DNA of 64,000 nt from an uncultured Collinsella sp. (GCA_958370785.1 CATXKN010000001.1:248001-312000), one strand, 5' to 3'. Counted from the stretch's first letter, positions 51,107 to 59,742 are shown. The notes: generated by a model from the sequence alone, not told the origin. Numbers and translations are program-made.

Positions 51107-52192
51107 ATGAAGCCACGTAACATTGCCATCGCCTGCGGTGTCGCGGGAGTCGCCGTCGGCCTTGCCGCTGCCACCGGCATCGTTTACCGCAAGCAAATCA
51201 AGTCTGCCGCGTCGCTCAAACGCTTGACCGGCTACGTGGATGGCTATGACCTGTACGCAATCGACATCGCTTACGACTACGATCTTGATCGCATCATCGC
51301 CGCCGATGTGCGCGACGACCAGGCCTACATCGATGCTGTGGTGGCGCAGGTACTGCCCGGTGTGCCGGCACATGTCCAGGCGCCCCAGTTTGCCTGCAGC
51401 GCTTTTGTCGCCGTAGATGCCGAAGGCCGCGTGCGCACCGGTCGCAATTACGACTTTAAGGACGACACCTCGGCGCTGCTGGTGCGCAATCACCCGCGCG
51501 ACGGCTATGCCTCCATCGGGCTTGCGGCCCTCAATAACCTGGGCGCCAACACTCCGCTTGACTCCGTCACCGGACGTGCCGCCGCACTCATGGGCCCGTT
51601 TGCCCAACTCGACGGTGTTAACGAATGCGGCGTGTCCATTGCCGTACTCACCTTGGATTCCAAGCCCTGTGACCAGGACACACAACGCCCCGTCATCAAT
51701 ACCTCGCTCGCCATCCGTCTGGTGCTCGACCGTGCCGCCACCACGCAGGAGGCCGTAGACCTGCTTTCTGCCTACGACATGCACACCATGGCCGGACGCG
51801 ATTACCACTTCTTTATCAACGACGCTGCCGGTGACGCGCGCGTAGTAGAGTGGGATCCGCGCGACCCCGACCGTGCATGCAAGGCGACTCCTGTACGCCA
51901 GGTTACGAACTTCTACGCCTGCTATGGCGACGAAGTGCTGCCCAACCAAAAGAATGGTGAGCTGGGCCATGGTAAAGAGCGCGCCGTCGCAATCGCCGAT
52001 GTCCTTGACGCCCACGCCGGTGCCCAGGACGAGGCAGTCGCTTGGAAGGCCCTTCGCGCCGCAGCCCAAGAGCCCAATCCGGAAGACATCACCAGCAATA
52101 CGCAACGGTCGGTCGTCTTTGACAATACCGAACCCGCCGCCGCCATTACGCTGCGCCGCCACTGGGGCGACGTCGACGCCTTCGCACTGTAA
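51107..52192 (+). CDS. Membrane-anchored linear-amide C-N hydrolase (Ntn type)
   Basis: 361 residues. An N-terminal membrane segment (about residues 7-27) is followed by a domain of about 260 residues with the choloylglycine-hydrolase/acid-ceramidase-like pattern CSAFVAVDAEGRVRTGRNYDF, where Cys97 would become the N-terminal nucleophile after cleavage. Other conserved parts are DGVNECGVSIAVLTL and RDYHFFINDAAGDARVVEW. Relatives include bile salt hydrolases, penicillin V acylases and N-acylethanolamine hydrolases. The substrate is not predictable. Unlike bile salt hydrolases, the cysteine is preceded by 96 residues that include a membrane anchor. AAAGGAG lies before the ATG. Confidence 0.82.
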   Translation: MKPRNIAIACGVAGVAVGLAAATGIVYRKQIKSAASLKRLTGYVDGYDLYAIDIAYDYDLDRIIAADVRDDQAYIDAVVAQVLPGVPAHVQAPQFACSAFVAVDAEGRVRTGRNYDFKDDTSALLVRNHPRDGYASIGLAALNNLGANTPLDSVTGRAAALMGPFAQLDGVNECGVSIAVLTLDSKPCDQDTQRPVINTSLAIRLVLDRAATTQEAVDLLSAYDMHTMAGRDYHFFINDAAGDARVVEWDPRDPDRACKATPVRQVTNFYACYGDEVLPNQKNGELGHGKERAVAIADVLDAHAGAQDEAVAWKALRAAAQEPNPEDITSNTQRSVVFDNTEPAAAITLRRHWGDVDAFAL

Positions 52193-52260
52193 GGAGCCAG
52201 GCCCGTCGACCTTACGTTCCCTGACGTTGCTTGCATTTCCATACGCTTGAGCTAACACGT

Positions 52261-52293
52261 TTTACCCCCGTATCAACAGTGTGCGGGGGTAAA
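52261..52293 (+). terminator. Hairpin between the Ntn hydrolase gene and pfkA
   Basis: TTTACCCCCG pairs perfectly with CGGGGGTAAA around a 13-base loop, 38 bases before the pfkA ATG. Termination or leader function are both possible. No strong T-run is visible. Confidence 0.5.
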
Positions 52294-52331
52294 CTTATGC
52301 GCATGTTATAACTTGCCCGGAAGGATTCACC

Positions 52332-53411
52332 ATGCTTAGGATCGGTCTTCTTACTAGTGGCGGCGACTGCCAGGCGCTCAACGCCACCATGCGCGGCATC
52401 GTCAAAACGCTTATGACCAATAGCGAAGAACCTATCGAGATCTACGGTTTTGAGGACGGCTACCAGGGCCTTATCTACAGCAGATTCCGCGTCATGTCGC
52501 CCGCCGATTTTAGCGGCATCCTCACCCGCGGCGGCACCATCCTGGGCACGAGCCGTACGCCGTTCAAGCGCCTGAACATTCCCGAGGCCGACGGCGTCGA
52601 GAAGGTGCCCGCGATGGTCCACACCTATCATAAGCTGCAGCTCGACTGCCTGTTTATGCTGGGCGGTAACGGCTCCACAAAGACTGCCAACCGCCTGCGC
52701 GAAGAGGGCCTCAACGTTATCGCCCTGCCCAAGACCATCGATAACGACACCTGGGGCACCGAGATGACGTTTGGCTTTACGAGCGCCATCGACGTCGCCA
52801 CCAAGTGCATCGACGACATCCACACCACCGCTTCGAGCCACGGCCGCGTGTTCGTCATCGAGATCATGGGCCACAAGGTTGGCTGGATCCCGCTGTACGC
52901 CGGTGTCGCGGGCGGTGCGGACGTCATCCTGATTCCCGAGATCCCCTACGACATGGACCAGGTCATCAAGACCATCGAGCATCGCATGGAGACCGGCAGC
53001 CGCTTTACCATCGTGGCCGTCGCCGAGGGCGCCATCTCTAAGGAGGACGCGGCGCTGTCCAAGAAGGAGTACAAGAAGAAGCTCGCCGAGCGCACGAGCC
53101 CGTCGATCGTCTACGACATCGCCAAGGAGATCGAGGCCAAGACCGGTCGCGAGACCCGCGTCGCCATCCCCGGCCACACGCAGCGCGGCGGCCAGCCCGA
53201 TGCTCAGGACCGCATCTTTGCGACCCAGTGTGGCGTCGAGGCGGCGCTGGGCTGCCTGCGTGGCGAGTTTGGCTACATGATTGCCCTGCGTGACGGCAAG
53301 ATGTGCCACATGCCGCTCGAGGAGGTCGCCGGCAAGCTCAAGTATGTCGACCCCCAGAGCGATCTGGTGCGCGAGGCCAAGGCGTTGGGCATCAGCTTCG
53401 GCGACGAATAG
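52332..53411 (+). CDS. pfkA: 6-phosphofructokinase
   Basis: 359 residues. It phosphorylates fructose-6-phosphate in glycolysis. The N-terminus is MLRIGLLTSGGDCQALNA. The nucleotide site reads GGNGS (111-115) where E. coli has GGDGS, and the substrate site is PKTIDND (133-139), with catalytic Asp137. With Gly114 and Lys134 (E. coli numbering 104 and 124) it falls in the actinobacterial group of mixed type. Gly104 favours ATP over pyrophosphate, Lys124 is otherwise seen in pyrophosphate enzymes, and Asp103 to Asn is unusual. The ribosome site is GGAAGGA. The last codons form one arm of a 193-base inverted repeat. Confidence 0.93.
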   Translation: MLRIGLLTSGGDCQALNATMRGIVKTLMTNSEEPIEIYGFEDGYQGLIYSRFRVMSPADFSGILTRGGTILGTSRTPFKRLNIPEADGVEKVPAMVHTYHKLQLDCLFMLGGNGSTKTANRLREEGLNVIALPKTIDNDTWGTEMTFGFTSAIDVATKCIDDIHTTASSHGRVFVIEIMGHKVGWIPLYAGVAGGADVILIPEIPYDMDQVIKTIEHRMETGSRFTIVAVAEGAISKEDAALSKKEYKKKLAERTSPSIVYDIAKEIEAKTGRETRVAIPGHTQRGGQPDAQDRIFATQCGVEAALGCLRGEFGYMIALRDGKMCHMPLEEVAGKLKYVDPQSDLVREAKALGISFGDE

Positions 53412-53595
53412 CCTCGGCTGGAACCGCCCCATCGGAGGCCTCAGGGCTTACCCCCCCCCAAAAAAAAATCGTCCTCGGACATGTCAGGACCCCGCCGTGC
53501 GCTTCGCGCGGCGGGGTCCCTCCGTCCTGCGGAAAGATTTGGGAGGTAAGCCCTGGGGCCTCCTGCGGTAACTAGGGAGGCCGAGGCTATTCGTC
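53403..53595. repeat. Very long hairpin at the pfkA 3' end (family D, copy 2)
   Basis: GACGAATAGCCTCGGC (53403-53418), which includes the pfkA stop codon, pairs perfectly with 53580-53595. Next, 53435-53453 pairs with 53545-53563 with one mismatch. A 9-C/10-A tract pairs in part with GATTTGGGAGG. At the tip GGACCCCGCCG (53487-53497) pairs with CGGCGGGGTCC (53509-53519). Confidence 0.85.
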
Positions 53596-53600
53596 TGCTT

Positions 53601-53905
53601 GCTGCGGGTGCCTGGGGTAGGATGCGGCGTGCATTTTTGGGAGTATTCAGCAGCCGAGGGTGCCTGCATACTGGATTTTGGGAGAAAGGCAGGCACCATG
53701 GGCCGCGTTCTGTAAAAAATGACCAGCTCTTGAGGCATTGGGGGTCCAGGACCAGGGCATTCAGCGCGGTTTTGTGCACCCGTTCCCGCACCTGCGGACT
53801 CCGGGATGCTGAATACTCCGGAATTTGCACGCCGCCCCCTGGGGTACCTGTGGGCAAAAAGCAACCGCCCCGCCGAAATATACATTCGACGGGGCAGTTT
53901 ATGCA
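53601..53905. repeat. Family A structured repeat, copy 2
   Basis: 305 bases closely matching 55911-56214. The core 53629-53830 is bounded by inverted 24-base ends that carry GGAGTATTCAGCA and its complement. Inside is GGTGCCTGCATACTGGATTTTGG and AAAGGCAGGCACCATGG, here given in parts: GGTGCCTGCATACTGG pairs with GCAGGCACC. The right flank ends in a hairpin (GCCCCG...CGGGGC) about 53868-53897. There is no gene. Together with the pfkA hairpin it fills 53412-53933. Confidence 0.85.
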
Positions 53906-53933
53906 GTATAGCGCCTGTGGATGCGCATGTCGC

Positions 53934-54263
53934 TCAGCGTTCTTGCCGACCGATGCAACGTCGTGCGTAGCCCTTAATGTCTTCGGTGAAACCATCAAGG
54001 TCGTCGAGCGTGATCACGTTATCGGAAAGCAAGCTGGCAATCTCATAATGCATGGTGCTGCGGCGAATATCGTTTGCTAGCACTCCCGAGGACAGCTTGT
54101 CCCTATTGATGCGCTCTTCTAGCGCCCAAAATCTACTAGACGCTTCGCTGCCGCCGTTTAGTATCTCGATGTATTGGCCGATGAGCATTTCCATATAGCT
54201 TTCTTGCCATTTTGGGAGCAGCTCCTTAAACAGCTTCCAGTCGCTTTCAGCTACCTTGCCCAT
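53934..54263 (-). CDS. Small alpha-helical protein of unknown function
   Basis: 109 residues, predicted all-helical, without signal or membrane segment. Starts MGKVAESDWKLFKELLPKWQ and contains SSRFWALEERINRDKLSSG and MHYEIASLLSDNVITLDDL. I recognise this as a small conserved family found in gut Firmicutes and Actinobacteria, sometimes labelled multidrug transporter without visible grounds. ATG 54263 has GGAGG five bases upstream; a TTG further upstream is less likely. It lies alone between two repeats. Confidence 0.72.
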   Translation of the reverse strand: MGKVAESDWKLFKELLPKWQESYMEMLIGQYIEILNGGSEASSRFWALEERINRDKLSSGVLANDIRRSTMHYEIASLLSDNVITLDDLDGFTEDIKGYARRCIGRQER

Positions 54264-54710
54264 ATTGCCTCCGTTCGCCAAACAGACTTAGCCATTCGAT
54301 TTTTATTCTATTTGGTATTTTCGCTCGCAGCCGTGGATGAGGGGACCATCGGTCTTCGAGTTCGAGCTTGAATGAATCGTTTGCTACAAAATGCGCCTAA
54401 TTACTACGATGATTCGAATGCCTTCAACCATGCCGAAAAGGGTGAAAGTAAAACCGCAGGTAGAAAGCTTGCCGATTTTTGAAAAAGATGGATGTGGTCG
54501 GCCTCATCGAGTTCATCGTAGTAAATCGGCCTTTTCTTGGCATGCAGTGAGTTAAATGCCAATTCCTGCGCTGGAATTGCCCGCTCCATTCGTGAGTTGC
54601 GGTGAAATAGGGGCTGTTAGACGCTCCAAGGTCCTCAACGGTCTGTATTTCACCGCAACTTGAAAGGGGCGAGCGGTATTGGCCAAGCATTGCTGACGGG
54701 TTGGAGCGGC
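54264..54710. other. Low-GC gene-free region with possible coding remnant
   Basis: About 450 bases with AT-rich sequence at 54290-54420. A 61-codon open frame on the minus strand (54404-54589, starting MERAIPAQELAFNSLHAKKR) has no ribosome site and starts right beside a family B hairpin. It may be a decayed gene fragment. I do not recognise it. Confidence 0.3.
54595..54660. repeat. Family B hairpin, copy 3
   Basis: AGTTGCGGTGAAATA (54595-54609) pairs perfectly with TATTTCACCGCAACT (54646-54660). The interior differs from copies 1 and 2. Confidence 0.75.
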
Positions 54711-55631
54711 TTAGGCTTGTTTGCGGCGTTTCCATTGCTTTCGGCACCAGCGCATGAGTGCTTTGACAACTGGGATGGTAATGAGGATGACCCATGCGGG
54801 ATGGGGCTGCGCCAAGCAAAGCCACATATAGAGGAACCAGGCAATGGCGGCTGTTGGATAGACGCTGCCGATTAGCTTAGATAGATGATGTCGGTCGATG
54901 AAGTCGCCCATCGCATAGTAGACGGGAATCAGAAAGACCAGAAAGAGCCCCATGCCCCACGTGCCGCAGACGATGCCGAGCGCGAGATAGGCGAGGACGA
55001 CAAGTACAGGAAAGGGAAACTTGTTCCATGCGCGACCGAGCTTAGTGTGGAAATGCTTGCCATGATGGTCGAGCTTGTCGTGTGCCTCTTTCCAGCTCGA
55101 AAAGGTCTCGCCGTCGATGGTAACGGTGCCGTCGGCATTGGTATGTACGCTGTGTCCATCGTCCTCTAGCGTATCGATATGCAATCCGCCCGGCCCGACA
55201 TGGACCTCTTCACCCTTGCGCTTGTTAGCCACATGGATACCATCCCAGCCAACATGGACCTCTTCGCCTTTGTTGGGATCAATAACATGGATACCGCGTG
55301 CGAGAGAAATGTCGACAAGTGGCTTGCCGTCAGAATCCACGTGCTCGGTAGAAGGCTCGGCGCCTTCAGACTCGCCTGAATTATTGGCGTCAACGTCATC
55401 GTCGGCCGAGGTGTCGACATCGCTAGCCGCTTCCCCATATAGCAACTCATCCAGTGACACGCCATACAGCGCGGCGAGCGCAATAAGGTTATCGGTATCG
55501 GGTGAGGATTCGCTGCGTTCCCATTTGCTGACAGCCTGGCGACTTACGCCAAGCTGAGCAGCAAGCGCCTCTTGGGAAAGACCGGCAGCTTTGCGGCGAT
55601 CGACGAGACGCTGTGCCATCGCAAGATCCAT
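54711..55631 (-). CDS. XRE-type DNA-binding membrane protein with HVG repeats
   Basis: 306 residues. The N-terminal helix-turn-helix reads LSQEALAAQLGVSRQAVSKW (about 18-37) and is of XRE/Cro type. An acidic linker rich in Asp, Ser and Glu (70-95) follows. A middle region has two near-repeats, GEEVHVGWDGIHV and GEEVHVGPGGLHID, then TNADGTVTIDGETF, which looks like beta-hairpin repeats. The C-terminal part has about four membrane helices (200-300). It may be a membrane-tethered regulator. The target is not visible. AAAGGA precedes ATG 55631; an ATG at 55646 is a less likely start. Confidence 0.8.
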   Translation of the reverse strand: MDLAMAQRLVDRRKAAGLSQEALAAQLGVSRQAVSKWERSESSPDTDNLIALAALYGVSLDELLYGEAASDVDTSADDDVDANNSGESEGAEPSTEHVDSDGKPLVDISLARGIHVIDPNKGEEVHVGWDGIHVANKRKGEEVHVGPGGLHIDTLEDDGHSVHTNADGTVTIDGETFSSWKEAHDKLDHHGKHFHTKLGRAWNKFPFPVLVVLAYLALGIVCGTWGMGLFLVFLIPVYYAMGDFIDRHHLSKLIGSVYPTAAIAWFLYMWLCLAQPHPAWVILITIPVVKALMRWCRKQWKRRKQA

Positions 55632-55817
55632 GATAGTTCCTTTCATGTGGCGACCGTAATCGAATGAGCCGAGTATGCCGAGAACAACCGGTAGCGACCA
55701 CCATTTCTAGTTAGAATCTGCCCCAACCCTACCGCAACTACGAGTAGCAACCCCTAATGGCCTGCCATTTCATGACAAATGTCAGTACGCATAACAGCCA
55801 AGAGCCCTCTCAATATG

Positions 55818-55881
55818 TTGCGGTGGAATAGTTCCTGTTTGGCATAGCAGAGCCATAAAACAGGAACTATTCCACCGCAAC
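55818..55881. repeat. Family B hairpin, copy 2
   Basis: 55818-55841 (beginning GTTGCGGTGGAATAGTTCC) pairs perfectly over 24 bases with 55858-55881, with a 16-base loop. It is the longest perfect stem of the family. Confidence 0.85.
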
Positions 55882-55910
55882 TTACTATCAGGCCACGCAC
55901 CCGCAGAGTA

Positions 55911-56214
55911 GCTACAGGTGCCTAGGGTAGGATGCGGCGTGCATTTTTGGGAGTATTCAGCAGCCGAGGGTGCCTGCATACTGGATTTTGGGCGAAAGGC
56001 AGGCACCATGGGCTGCATCCTGTAAAAAACGAGCGGCTCTAGAGGCGTTGGGACTCAGAATCGGGGCTTTCAGCGCAGTTTTGCACTCCCGCCCCCGCGC
56101 CCGCGGACCCCGGGATGCTGAATACTCCGGAATTTGCACGGCGCCCCCTGGGGCACCTGTGGGCAAAAAGCAATCGCCCCACCGAAATATGCATTTGGCG
56201 GGGCAGTTTATGCA
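55911..56214. repeat. Family A structured repeat, copy 3
   Basis: 304 bases closely matching the copy at 53601-53905. The inverted ends are 55939-55962 and 56116-56139. The terminal hairpin GCCCC...GGGGC near 56176-56205 has changes that keep pairing relative to copy 2. It fills most of the gene-free stretch between the XRE gene and the ABC permease gene (55632-56269), together with a family B hairpin. Confidence 0.85.
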
Positions 56215-56269
56215 AAAATACTGCTGTGGGCGCGTCGGCAGCTCGCTATAACTTGAATCCCAGGACAGG

Positions 56270-59035
56270 CTACTCGGCGCTCTTGAGGGCGCCGACCATG
56301 TCGATCCTATTGAGGGTGCGATTGGTAGTGAGGTTGACGATAAACGTAAAGACAAAGGAAAGCACTACGGCGAGCACATAACTCAGCGGCTGGACCTCAA
56401 CGTCAAAGTAGAGCGACGGCATCTGCAGAATGTACGTAAAGCTCTCGGCCAGCAGGCTACCCAGCGGCACGCCCAGCGCGGCGCCAATTGCCGTGAGGAT
56501 TAACGTCTCCTTGTTGACGTAGTGGTGCACCTCGCCACGGCGGAAGCCCAGCACCTTAATGGTCGCCAGCTCGCGCTCGCGCTCGGAGATATTCGTGTTG
56601 GACAGTGTAAACACAACCACAAACGACAGGCACGCCGCCATAAAGGTCACGAGCGCCACGACCGAATTGATAATCGTAAAGTTCGCATCAGCGTTCGCCT
56701 GATGCTCGGCCGTACTCGAAATCGTAAGCCAGCCGTCACTCTTAATCTTCTTGCTAAACGCAATCTGGTCGGCCGACGAGCCCTTCAGCAACGCAAGGAC
56801 ACCGTTAAGGCGCGCGCTTCGACCGAACGCGCGCTCATAGGTGCCCTGCGTCATATAGAGTGTGTTGCCAAGATAGTTGAGCGAAATGTCGCTGACTTTG
56901 ACCTTGGCAGCATTGAGCGACGAATCCTGGACGTGCGCCGTATCACCCGGCTGAATCCCCAGCGCCAGCTGTGAACTCTTGCTCAGATACACATCTCCGT
57001 CACGCAAAGACAGCGACTCTTTGGACTCGTCCTCAAGGCGCACGTAGTCGTCCAGATCGTTCACACGGTCATCGGGCACCACGATTAACAGCACTGTCTC
57101 GCTTTTGCCGCCAAATGTAAAGGTGACGTTATCGGTCGTAATCGGCAGCGTCGAAGTCACGGTCACACCGGAATCCTTGACCGCGCTTCGCTCGTCGAGC
57201 GCCGCGCACGTCTGCGTAAAGTCGTCGGGATTGGCGACCGCCAGCAAGTCGTAGCGCGTGATATGCCCGTACTGTTTGGGCGAAAGCGCTATCGACGTAT
57301 CGCGGATGCCCAGAGCGCAGATCACGAGCGCCGTGCAGCCGGCGATACCAAAGATGGTCATAAGGGCACGCTTTTTGTAGCGGAACAGGTTACGCGCCGC
57401 CACCTTGTTCAAAAAGCCCATACGGTGCCAGATAAAGCCGATGCGCTCAAGCAAAATGCGCGAGCCGGCACGCGGGGCCTTGGGACGCATGAGCGAGGCT
57501 GGGGTCTCGGCCATCTCGTGGCGGCAGGCGATAATCGTGGCGCCCACCACGCCCACGGCAAACAGCGCCACCGAGACGATTGAGGACACGATGTCGTACG
57601 AAAGCAGCATCTGGGGCAGTGAGTACATGTCGTCGAACACCGTGAACAGGAACAGTGGTAGGCCCACAAATCCGACAATGTTGCCAAGCACGCCGCCGAT
57701 CAGACAAGCCCACAGTGAATAGTTCACGTATTTGGACAGGATACGCCCGCGTGAATAGCCGAGCGCCTTGTACAGACCAATGAGCGTGCGCTCCTCCTCG
57801 ACCATGCGCGTGGCGGTGGTAAGGCTAATGAGCACGGCGACGACAAAGAAGATGAATGGGAAAACCGTGGCGATGGCTTCGATCGAAGAGCTGTCGCTCT
57901 CCACGCTCGAGTAGCTTGTGATGCTATCGCGGTCCTGGATGTACCAAGTGCATTCGCCCAGATCGGAAAGCTCGGTACGGGCATCGGCAAATTGCTGGTC
58001 GGCGGCTGCGCGGCGCTGGTTCAAATCGGTCTGTGCCTGAACGCGCTCCTCGCTGCCCTCGGCCATGCGATTGATGTTGTCCTGCTCTATCCCAAAGAGC
58101 ATATTCGTCTGGCGCTCAGCCGCATCCAAGCTTGCCGGCGTGTCGACCGTCAGTTCCTGAACACGCGCCTTCTCGCGCTCATCGCGGATCTCCTCGATAT
58201 TACTCTTGACCTCGTTGATCTTTGTCGTGTAGGCATCGGAATAGGAGTTGAGGCTCTTGGCTCCCTCAACAATCACGTGGACGGCGGAGTAGGAGGAAGA
58301 TGTCGCGGCATCCTCGCTCACATAGAACTTATAGTCCGCAGCCGAAGCAGCGCGAAAGTCGTTGACGGTCGAGTCGGAGCTCACATCGGTGGGATCGAGA
58401 AGCTCGGCCGTAATGGTGTAATCGCCCGCGGCAAACTGGTCCTTGGCGCTTTGGTTCGACGAGCTAGCGTCATTGGCGGCAAAGCTCACGGTATCGCCGA
58501 GCTTTTTGCCCGAAGCCTTCAGGAACTTCGATGTCACCGCAACCTCACCGGCACTCTCGGGCAAATCGCCGCTCACCAGCACCGGCTGATCGATATTCTC
58601 CTTGGAAAGGCTCTGCACGACCACGCGCTCGCGCGTTGTGCCCACGGCGGTGTAGGCGGTCTCGGTGTAGATGCCCTCGGCCGTCTCGACGCCGTCGACC
58701 TCTTGGATAGCCGCAAGATCGTCGCGTGTAAGGCCATAGGTCGACTGCACATTAATGTCATAGACACTCTGCTGGTCAAAGTAGGCGTCAACCGAATCGC
58801 GCAGATCCTCGCAGCCCGCCTTAAGGCCGCACATCACACTCACGCCAAGCGCGGTGATGACCACGATTGACAAGAAGCGCTTAAGACTGCCTCGGATTGT
58901 GCGGTAGATGCCACGGCGAAAAACCGTCGGGACCATATCGTTTGAGCTTTGGGCAGTGCGGTAGGTCGCGAACTCCCCGTCGCGGCCTGCGTGCTCCGTA
59001 TCGTGGTTTTGGCTGTTTTGGCGATCTTGGTCCAT
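56270..59035 (-). CDS. FtsX/MacB-type ABC transporter permease
   Basis: About 921 residues. One N-terminal membrane helix (near 45) is followed by a large outer domain (about 65-385) with a coiled-coil stretch (about 270-360). An FtsX core of three helices (FPFIFFVVAVLISLTTATRM and onward) and a fourth helix near 490 come next, then a second outer domain and three C-terminal helices of a second FtsX core (FMAACLSFVVVFTLSN). Cytosolic loops carry TLIGLYKALGYSRGRIL and LATIKVLGFRRGEV. It partners with the ATPase gene upstream (five bases away). It probably exports or senses an envelope-active compound. ATG 59035 is chosen over an overlapping GTG at 59047. Confidence 0.88.
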   Translation of the reverse strand: MDQDRQNSQNHDTEHAGRDGEFATYRTAQSSNDMVPTVFRRGIYRTIRGSLKRFLSIVVITALGVSVMCGLKAGCEDLRDSVDAYFDQQSVYDINVQSTYGLTRDDLAAIQEVDGVETAEGIYTETAYTAVGTTRERVVVQSLSKENIDQPVLVSGDLPESAGEVAVTSKFLKASGKKLGDTVSFAANDASSSNQSAKDQFAAGDYTITAELLDPTDVSSDSTVNDFRAASAADYKFYVSEDAATSSSYSAVHVIVEGAKSLNSYSDAYTTKINEVKSNIEEIRDEREKARVQELTVDTPASLDAAERQTNMLFGIEQDNINRMAEGSEERVQAQTDLNQRRAAADQQFADARTELSDLGECTWYIQDRDSITSYSSVESDSSSIEAIATVFPFIFFVVAVLISLTTATRMVEEERTLIGLYKALGYSRGRILSKYVNYSLWACLIGGVLGNIVGFVGLPLFLFTVFDDMYSLPQMLLSYDIVSSIVSVALFAVGVVGATIIACRHEMAETPASLMRPKAPRAGSRILLERIGFIWHRMGFLNKVAARNLFRYKKRALMTIFGIAGCTALVICALGIRDTSIALSPKQYGHITRYDLLAVANPDDFTQTCAALDERSAVKDSGVTVTSTLPITTDNVTFTFGGKSETVLLIVVPDDRVNDLDDYVRLEDESKESLSLRDGDVYLSKSSQLALGIQPGDTAHVQDSSLNAAKVKVSDISLNYLGNTLYMTQGTYERAFGRSARLNGVLALLKGSSADQIAFSKKIKSDGWLTISSTAEHQANADANFTIINSVVALVTFMAACLSFVVVFTLSNTNISERERELATIKVLGFRRGEVHHYVNKETLILTAIGAALGVPLGSLLAESFTYILQMPSLYFDVEVQPLSYVLAVVLSFVFTFIVNLTTNRTLNRIDMVGALKSAE

Positions 59036-59040
59036 GGGCG

Positions 59041-59742
59041 CTACCACTCGATCGTCTCGATAGGCACGGGATTTTGCTGGACCGTCTCGCTTTCCACGCG
59101 GCCGCTCTTAAAGCGGATCAGGCGATCTGCCATGGGCGCCAGCGCGGAGTTGTGGGTGATGATGATGACCGTGATGCCCTGCTTGCGGCAGGTGTCCTGC
59201 AGCAACTGCAAAATCTGCTTACCGGTTTGATAGTCGAGTGCACCCGTGGGCTCGTCGCACAAAAGCAGTTTGGGATTCTTGGCCAGTGCGCGGGCAATGG
59301 ACACGCGCTGCTGCTCGCCGCCCGAAAGCTGCGCCGGAAAGTTGGCGAGGCGCTCACCCAGGCCAACCTGGCAAAGCGTTTGCTCGGCATCGAGCGAATC
59401 GGGGCAAATCTGCGCCGCGAGCTCAACGTTTTCGAGCGCCGTCAGGTTGGGAACCAGATTGTAGAACTGAAAGACAAAGCCCACGTCGGCGCGGCGGTAT
59501 TCCACGAGCTGCGCCTCGTTGGCGGAGCTCACGTCGCGCCCGTCCACCGTCACGGTGCCGGAGGTTACCGTATCCATGCCACCCAAGATGTTGAGCGCCG
59601 TGGTCTTGCCGGCACCCGAGGCGCCCAGGATAATGGCGAGCTCACCGCGCTCAACGGTAAAGCTCGCGCCGTCGAGCGCGTGAATGCGGGCATCGCCCTC
59701 GCCGTACGCCTTGATGACGTCTTTGAATTCGATATAAGCCAT
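59041..59742 (-). CDS. ABC transporter ATP-binding protein (LolD/MacB type)
   Basis: 233 residues. Walker A GASGAGKTT, Q-loop VGFVFQFYNLVPNLTALENV, signature LSGGEQQRVSIARALA, Walker B LLLCDEPTGALD and switch IITHN are intact. It drives the FtsX-type permease encoded five bases downstream. The two-component genes lie upstream on the same strand, separated by a family C palindrome. The pattern kinase-regulator-ATPase-permease is common for antimicrobial-peptide or envelope-stress exporters. Confidence 0.94.
   Translation of the reverse strand: MAYIEFKDVIKAYGEGDARIHALDGASFTVERGELAIILGASGAGKTTALNILGGMDTVTSGTVTVDGRDVSSANEAQLVEYRRADVGFVFQFYNLVPNLTALENVELAAQICPDSLDAEQTLCQVGLGERLANFPAQLSGGEQQRVSIARALAKNPKLLLCDEPTGALDYQTGKQILQLLQDTCRKQGITVIIITHNSALAPMADRLIRFKSGRVESETVQQNPVPIETIEW

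Noticed and set aside
54404..54589. 61-codon minus-strand frame as a real gene
   Set aside because: No ribosome site, no recognised family, and it begins beside a repeat hairpin in low-GC DNA. It is kept only as a possible remnant.
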